Source: an uncultured Eubacteriales bacterium
GTDB lineage: Bacteria; Bacillota; Clostridia; Oscillospirales; Oscillospiraceae
Assembly (NCBI GenBank): GCA_900553135.1
Contig: USCO01000130.1
Location: 1 to 6,192 of the forward strand
Direction of reading: 5' to 3'
DNA: 6,192 nt
Position 1 is the stretch's first letter. Each line of letters starts with the position of its first letter. The notes beneath the pieces were generated by a model that saw nothing but the letters and a program-made list of their open reading frames with translations, did not search any database and was not told the DNA's origin. This document shows, piece after piece, positions 1 to 3,567 of the stretch. Made by a program: the position numbers and the translations under genes.

Positions 1-252
1 ATTGACGGCCAGGCGGTCGTACTGCATGAGCTTGTCCCCCACCGGCAGCAGGTAGAAATTCTCCATTCCGGCCGCCGCCTTTCCAATGCACCAGCACAGG
101 AGCATATTGAATTTGTAACCCCGCTTTCGGCTCAGGCGCACCAGGGCCGTCACATCCAGGGTTTTCATCAGGGTCACCATAGGCATGGGGGCCTGCATCC
201 ACAGCTCAAAGGCCAGCGCCCGTGAGGTGCTTTTGGGATCTACTTCTTTCAT
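1..252 (-). CDS. CatA-like O-acetyltransferase, N-terminal part (cut by window edge)
   Basis: The reverse strand from 252 to 1 reads as 84 open codons beginning MKEVDPKSTSRALAFELWM and continuing through APMPMVTLMKTLDVT, KFNMLLCWCIGKAA and FYLLPVGDKLMQYDRLAVN. This matches my memory of the amino-terminal region of CatA-like O-acetyltransferases (the chloramphenicol acetyltransferase fold, 'family 2' type), which move an acetyl group from acetyl-CoA to a hydroxyl acceptor in the cytoplasm, usually as trimers. The family's catalytic histidine motif lies near the C-terminus, outside the window, so activity cannot be judged. I chose the ATG at 252 because a GGAG (262-259) sits 6 bases upstream; the in-frame ATG at 264 has no properly spaced ribosome binding site. 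The gene is divergent from the response regulator and has its own promoter. Most such chromosomal homologues are not proven chloramphenicol resistance genes. Family assignment is fairly sure; the substrate is unknown. Confidence 0.82.
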   Translation of the reverse strand, partial: MKEVDPKSTSRALAFELWMQAPMPMVTLMKTLDVTALVRLSRKRGYKFNMLLCWCIGKAAAGMENFYLLPVGDKLMQYDRLAVN

Positions 253-309
253 GTTGTTCTCCATTCCGTTTATGAAGTCCGGTTTGGTTGGCCGTGGTAA
301 GTATCCCTT

Positions 310-338
310 ATCATAGCATAGCTCATGATTGTAAGCAA
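310..338 (-). promoter_or_regulatory. Predicted sigma-A-type promoter of the CatA-like gene
   Basis: Read on the minus strand, TTGCTT (338-333) and TATGAT (315-310) are separated by exactly 17 bases. The -10 box matches the consensus at 5 of 6 positions; the -35 box shares its TTG core. Transcription would start near 303, giving a leader of about 50 bases before the ATG at 252. This is pattern matching only. Confidence 0.5.
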
Positions 339-349
339 CCGATCCCCAT

Positions 350-365
350 GTTCCAGTGCCGGAAC
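350..365. promoter_or_regulatory. Small dyad in the -35 region of the regulator promoter
   Basis: GTTCC at 350-354 and GGAAC at 361-365 form a perfect 5-bp inverted repeat with a 6-base centre; one further inner pair (356/359) also matches. It covers the place where a -35 box would be for the extended -10 promoter at 369-377. It could be a protein binding site, but arms this short arise by chance often. Confidence 0.25.
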
Positions 366-390
366 TTGTGGTATAATGAGACACCATAAG
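365..390. promoter_or_regulatory. Imperfect dyad straddling the -10 box of the regulator promoter
   Basis: The left arm CTTGTGGTAT (365-374) and right arm ACACCATAAG (381-390) pair at 8 of 10 positions (pattern CTTnTGGTnT and its complement) around a 6-base centre. The dyad covers TATAAT (372-377) and the expected start of transcription, so a protein bound here would block RNA polymerase. This would suit negative autoregulation, but that is inference. It does not share a motif with the stronger palindrome at 2784-2810. Confidence 0.3.
369..377 (+). promoter_or_regulatory. Extended -10 promoter for the response regulator operon
   Basis: A perfect TATAAT (372-377) is preceded by TG at 369-370, giving the extended -10 form TGnTATAAT. 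No good -35 box lies 16-18 bases upstream (349-354 reads TGTTCC), as is usual for extended -10 promoters or those needing an activator. Transcription would start near 384, about 40 bases before the ATG at 424. It is the only clear plus-strand promoter in the divergent region and should drive the three genes from 424 to 2765. Confidence 0.6.
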
Positions 391-423
391 TGAAACGAAA
401 ACACCAACTGGTGAGGACCAAAT

Positions 424-1107
424 ATGAAACACATTTTTCTTTTGGAGGATGACGAGACCTTGGGGCGTGGGATCGCCATGGCTCTGACCGGGTCGGATAC
501 ATCCGTCACCTGCCGCTCCAGCCTGTTCCAGGCCTGGGAAACACTGGCAGAGAAGCGGTTTGATCTGCTGATTCTGGATGTGAACCTCCCCGACGGTAGC
601 GGTCTGGACCTGCTGCGCCAGGTGCGGGCCGCGGGCGACGCCACGCCGGTGATTCTGCTCACCGCCAATGACCTGGAGCTGGACGAGGTCACAGGGCTGG
701 AGGCCGGGGCGGACGACTACATTACCAAGCCCTTCTCCCTAGCGGTCCTCCGGGCCAGAGTAAACGCCCAGCTCCGGCGGGGCGCTCCCACAGTTTCTCA
801 AACGATATCCCTAGGCCCTTTCACCTTCGATTTTGACCGGATGGACTTCCGCCGGGACGGGGCGTCCGTGGAACTGAGTAAAACGGAACAGAAGCTCCTG
901 CGGGTACTAGTGGAAAACCGAGGGCATGCCGTGCCCCGGGCCATCTTAGTGGACCGGGTATGGACGGACGGCGCGGAATTTGTGGAGGAAAACGCCCTGT
1001 CCGTCACGGTCAAGCGGCTGCGGAGCAAGCTGGAGGCTGACCCCTCCAAGCCGGAATATCTGAAAACGGTGTACGGCATCGGCTATACCTGGGCGGTGAA
1101 ACCATGA
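424..1107 (+). CDS. OmpR/PhoB-family response regulator
   Basis: A DNA-binding response regulator of 227 residues, the normal size for this family. The receiver domain (about 2-118) has the acidic pair D9/D10, the phosphoacceptor D52 in LLILDVNLPDGSG, the switch threonine T80 in ILLTAND, and K102 in ITKPF, so all key residues are intact. A winged-helix domain follows (about 127-225), with the recognition-helix region NALSVTVKRLRSKL and the closing wing KTVYGIGYTW. The start is set by GTGAGG at 411-416, 7 bases before the ATG. The gene overlaps the downstream kinase by 4 bp (ATGA), which implies translational coupling and a cognate pair. An extended -10 promoter lies upstream. Its most likely target is the ABC transporter operon starting at 2887, judged from gene context only; the palindrome at 2784-2810 is the best candidate site. 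The family call is firm; the regulon is inferred. Confidence 0.95.
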   Translation: MKHIFLLEDDETLGRGIAMALTGSDTSVTCRSSLFQAWETLAEKRFDLLILDVNLPDGSGLDLLRQVRAAGDATPVILLTANDLELDEVTGLEAGADDYITKPFSLAVLRARVNAQLRRGAPTVSQTISLGPFTFDFDRMDFRRDGASVELSKTEQKLLRVLVENRGHAVPRAILVDRVWTDGAEFVEENALSVTVKRLRSKLEADPSKPEYLKTVYGIGYTWAVKP

Positions 1108-2006
1108 CGGGATATGTGATCGCGGGCGTAGCCCTGTTGCTGGCACTGGCTGTGGTCGCCTATGACCGCTGGCACACTGCCCGCACCATCCGGCGACTGG
1201 ACGAGATGCTCACCGCCGCCATGGACGGCAGATTTTCCGAACAAAACTTTGACGAAAGCCGCCTCTCCGCTCTGGAGAGCCGGCTGGCCCGGTATCTGAC
1301 GGCCAGTGCCCTGTCCGAACGAAATGTGCGGGAGCAAAAGGACCAGATCAGTGCCCTCATTTCCGACATCTCCCACCAGACCAAGACTCCGGTGGCCAAT
1401 CTTCAGCTCTATGCGCAGCTGCTCTCAGAGCAGCCTCTCACCCCCCAGGGGAAGGACTGTGCCGCAGCCATCTCTGCCCAGGCGGACAAGCTCCAGACCC
1501 TCATCGAGGCCCTGGTCAAAACCTCCCGGCTGGAGACAGGAATTCTGGCCCTCCACCCCCAGCCCAACGAGATTGCCCCGGTGGTGGAGCGGGCCGCTGC
1601 CCAGTATGCCCCAAAGGCGGCGGAAAAGGACATTGCTCTGACCCTTGGAGCGCATTCGGGCTCTGCCGTTTTTGACCCCAAATGGACGGAGGAGGCGGTG
1701 TGCAATCTCCTGGATAACGCCCTGAAATACACTTCCACTGGCGGAGCGGTAACCGTGGAGGTCAAAAACTATGAGCTGTTCTCCGCCATCCGGGTGAGCG
1801 ATACCGGACCCGGCATTCCGGAGACGGAACAGGCCAAGATCTTCGGGCGCTTTTACCGTGCTCCCGGTGCTTATCAGACCGAGGGTGTGGGCATCGGCCT
1901 CTACCTCACCCGACAGATTGCGGAGAAGCAGGGCGGCTATGTGAAGGTAGAGAGCATGCCAGGAAAGGGAAGTACATTTTCACTCTATATCCCCCGAGAG
2001 GCATAG
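1104..2006 (+). CDS. Short membrane sensor histidine kinase
   Basis: A 300-residue sensor histidine kinase, cognate partner of the regulator it overlaps. One hydrophobic helix lies at about 3-20 (VIAGVALLLALAVVAY), with almost nothing outside it, so there is no extracytoplasmic sensor domain. A charged linker (about 22-80) leads to the HisKA dimerisation helix with H91 in SDISHQTKTP, the expected phosphorylation site. The HATPase_c domain has the N box NLLDNALKY (N201, N205), the G1 box DTGPGIP (233-239), the F box FGRFYR (247-252) and the G2 box GVGIGLYLT (261-269), so catalysis should be intact. Known Bce-type kinases with reduced sensor parts (usually two helices) depend on their ABC permease for the signal. 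This protein has only one clear helix, so comparison is by analogy. The start at 1104 uses the ATGA overlap. The methyltransferase gene begins 27 bp after its stop. Confidence 0.93.
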   Translation: MTGYVIAGVALLLALAVVAYDRWHTARTIRRLDEMLTAAMDGRFSEQNFDESRLSALESRLARYLTASALSERNVREQKDQISALISDISHQTKTPVANLQLYAQLLSEQPLTPQGKDCAAAISAQADKLQTLIEALVKTSRLETGILALHPQPNEIAPVVERAAAQYAPKAAEKDIALTLGAHSGSAVFDPKWTEEAVCNLLDNALKYTSTGGAVTVEVKNYELFSAIRVSDTGPGIPETEQAKIFGRFYRAPGAYQTEGVGIGLYLTRQIAEKQGGYVKVESMPGKGSTFSLYIPREA

Positions 2007-2020
2007 GAAAGCAGCACGCA

Positions 2021-2036
2021 GGAGGAATACGCTGTG
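2021..2036 (+). promoter_or_regulatory. Ribosome binding site fixing the GTG start of the methyltransferase
   Basis: GGAGGA (2021-2026) lies 7 bases before GTG at 2034-2036. The nearby ATG triplets (from 2041) are out of frame, and the family's typical N-terminus (NEYENEAFFQQYAQMS) begins at once after the GTG. The GTG is therefore the real start. Confidence 0.8.
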
Positions 2037-2765
2037 AGAAATGAATATGAAAACGAAGCTTTTTTCCAACAATACGCACAGATGTCCCGCAGCCGGGAAG
2101 GGCTTTCCGCGGCGGGAGAGTGGCACCAGCTCAAGCCTCTTTTCCCGCCCTTAGAGGGAAAGGCCGTACTGGATCTAGGCTGCGGCTATGGGTGGCACTG
2201 CAAGTTCGCCGTGGAGCAGGGCGCCCGGCAGGTGCTGGGCATTGATCTAAGCCAGAAAATGATCGAGGAGGCCAAGCGGCGCAACGCTGGGGAAGGGATT
2301 CTCTATCGCGTGTGCGGGATCGAGGAGTATGAATATCCGGAGGCCGCATGGGACTGCGTGGTTTCCAACCTGGCGCTGCATTACATTGAGGACCTGAACA
2401 TCATTTTTGAAAAAGTCCATCGGACACTGAAAAAGGATGGAATCTTTTTATTCAACATCGAGCACCCTGTCTTTACCGCCGGGGTAGGACAGGATTGGGC
2501 CTACGGGAAAGATGGCACGCCGCTGTATTGGCCCATCGATCAGTATTTTATGCCTGGGGAGCGCATGACCCATTTTCTGGGCTGCGAGGTCCGCAAGCAG
2601 CACCATACCCTCACCCAGATCCTGATGGGACTGCTGCACAGTGGCTTTGTCCTGGAAGCGGTGGAAGAAGCGGAACCTTCTGCGGAAATGCTGGACATTC
2701 CCGGCATGCGGGACGAGCTGCGCCGTCCCATGATGCTGTTGGTGCGGGCCAGAGCGGCACATTGA
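2034..2765 (+). CDS. Class I SAM-dependent methyltransferase
   Basis: A 243-residue cytoplasmic methyltransferase with a Rossmann-like fold. Motif I is VLDLGCGYGWH (45-55), the SAM-binding glycine loop; D71 in LGIDLS is the acidic residue expected to bind the ribose hydroxyls; VVSNLALHYIEDL follows as the motif IV region. The N-terminal block NEAFFQQYAQMSRSREGL and GEWHQLKPLFP are typical of a small-molecule-type methyltransferase family widespread in Firmicutes, whose substrate is, to my knowledge, not established. Translation starts at GTG with a strong ribosome binding site. It follows the kinase gene by 27 bp on the same strand with no terminator between, so it is probably co-transcribed with the two-component genes. 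Some stretches (for example 2401-2460) look richer in A/T than the flanking genes, which could mean separate acquisition, but I have not measured this. A role in modifying the exporter's substrate or target is possible but unsupported. Confidence 0.9.
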   Translation: MRNEYENEAFFQQYAQMSRSREGLSAAGEWHQLKPLFPPLEGKAVLDLGCGYGWHCKFAVEQGARQVLGIDLSQKMIEEAKRRNAGEGILYRVCGIEEYEYPEAAWDCVVSNLALHYIEDLNIIFEKVHRTLKKDGIFLFNIEHPVFTAGVGQDWAYGKDGTPLYWPIDQYFMPGERMTHFLGCEVRKQHHTLTQILMGLLHSGFVLEAVEEAEPSAEMLDIPGMRDELRRPMMLLVRARAAH

Positions 2766-2783
2766 CGGAGCTGGACAAAACTT

Positions 2784-2810
2784 CTTTCAAAACTGTCACA
2801 TTTTCGAAAG
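2784..2810. promoter_or_regulatory. 27-bp imperfect palindrome, candidate operator of the ABC transporter genes
   Basis: Centred on C2797, the sequence pairs at 11 of 13 positions: half-site CTTTCnAAAnTGT (2784-2796) faces its complement ACAnTTTnGAAAG (2798-2810). Mismatches are only at 2789/2805 and 2793/2801. It sits in the AT-rich gap between the methyltransferase and ATPase genes, about 90 bp before the ATPase start. A competing reading is a direct repeat CAAAACT at 2776-2782 and 2788-2794, 12 bp apart, the kind of spacing OmpR-family regulators use. The dyad is stronger than expected for random sequence. The likely binder is the response regulator at 424-1107, by context only. Confidence 0.55.
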
Positions 2811-2832
2811 TACCAGGACAGATTTCCATGCT

Positions 2833-2870
2833 AAAGTCTGTATTGTCAAAAGACGGTACAGACTTTTTCT
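2833..2870 (+). terminator. Intrinsic terminator-like hairpin just before the ABC ATPase gene
   Basis: AAAGTCTGTA (2833-2842) and TACAGACTTT (2857-2866) are perfect 10-bp inverted arms. The inner bases extend the RNA stem by two U-G pairs (2843/2856, 2844/2855) and GUC/GAC (2845-2847/2852-2854), closing on an AAAA loop (2848-2851). The result is an unbroken 15-bp stem, followed by a T-rich run (TTTTT at 2864-2868, then CTTT). This has the form of a Rho-independent terminator for transcripts coming from the regulator-kinase-methyltransferase genes, although the stem is only moderately GC-rich. Only 6 bases separate its T-run (ending 2868) from the GAGG of the next ribosome binding site (GGAGG, 2873-2877), so it could also act as an attenuator or hold translation in check. 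Confidence 0.6.
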
Positions 2871-2886
2871 TTGGAGGCGAACAGTC

Positions 2887-3555
2887 ATGACAATTTTGCA
2901 GACCCATGATCTGAAAAAATACTATGGCTCGGGAGACACCCAGGTAAAGGCTCTGGACGGCGTGGACCTGAGCATCGAGCAGGGAGAGTTTGTGGCCATT
3001 GTGGGCACCTCCGGTTCCGGCAAGTCCACGCTGCTCCACATGCTGGGCGGGCTGGACCGTCCCACTTCCGGCTCTGTCACGGTGGACGGCAGGGACATCT
3101 TTGCCCTGAAGGACGAGGCTCTGACCATCTTCCGCCGCCGGAAGATCGGCTTCGTGTTCCAGTCCTACAATCTGGTGCCGGTGCTCAGTGTATGGGAGAA
3201 CATTGTCCTGCCCGTGGAGCTGGATGGGGCCAAGGTGGATGAGGCCTATGTGCAGGAGGTTATCGCCACCCTGGGGCTGGAAAAGAAACTCACCAATCTC
3301 CCCAACCAGCTCTCCGGAGGCCAGCAGCAGCGGGTGGCCATTGCCCGGGCCCTGGCCACTAAGCCCGCTATCCTTCTGGCCGATGAGCCCACCGGAAACC
3401 TGGATAGCCGTACCAGCCAGGATGTGCTCAGCCTGATGAAAGTGACCGGGCAGAAGTTTGCCCAGACCATGGTGATGATCACCCATAACGAAGAGATCGC
3501 CCAGATGGCCGACCGCATCGTCCGCATTGAGGACGGACGCCTTGTGACACGGTAA
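2887..3555 (+). CDS. ABC transporter ATP-binding protein (LolD/MacB type)
   Basis: The 222-residue ATPase subunit of an FtsX-type exporter; it binds and hydrolyses ATP at the inner face of the membrane to drive the permease encoded next. Walker A is GTSGSGKST (40-48), the Q loop has Q92 in FVFQSYNLVP, the signature is LSGGQQQRVAIARA (142-155), Walker B is ILLADEP (162-168) with catalytic E167, the D loop is NLDS (171-174) and the switch histidine is H200 in MITHNEE. Length and the LSGGQQQRVAIARAL signature fit the MacB/LolD/BceA group rather than importer ATPases. All motifs are intact. The start is supported by GGAGG at 2873-2877, 9 bases before the ATG. The permease gene begins 12 bp after the stop, so the two are surely co-translated. 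The region upstream carries a palindrome and a hairpin, which suggests its own control. Confidence 0.96.
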   Translation: MTILQTHDLKKYYGSGDTQVKALDGVDLSIEQGEFVAIVGTSGSGKSTLLHMLGGLDRPTSGSVTVDGRDIFALKDEALTIFRRRKIGFVFQSYNLVPVLSVWENIVLPVELDGAKVDEAYVQEVIATLGLEKKLTNLPNQLSGGQQQRVAIARALATKPAILLADEPTGNLDSRTSQDVLSLMKVTGQKFAQTMVMITHNEEIAQMADRIVRIEDGRLVTR

Positions 3556-3567
3556 GGGGGCGGCGGT

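Noticed and set aside
1..252. Calling the CatA-like gene a chloramphenicol resistance gene
   Set aside because: Only the N-terminal third or so is visible, the catalytic histidine region is outside the window, and many chromosomal CatA-like proteins are not shown to act on chloramphenicol.
250..264. An upstream ATG at 264 as the start of the CatA-like gene
   Set aside because: It has no well-spaced ribosome binding site, while the ATG at 252 has GGAG 6 bases before it.
270..692. A 140-codon minus-strand open frame covering the divergent promoter region and the start of the regulator
   Set aside because: It is antisense to the receiver domain and runs across both predicted promoters. It is rich in S and R with no domain, so it is a shadow.
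2762..2790. TTGACG at 2762-2767 as a -35 box for the exporter genes
   Set aside because: No acceptable -10 box lies 16-18 bases downstream (2785-2790 reads TTTCAA), and the box overlaps the end of the methyltransferase gene.
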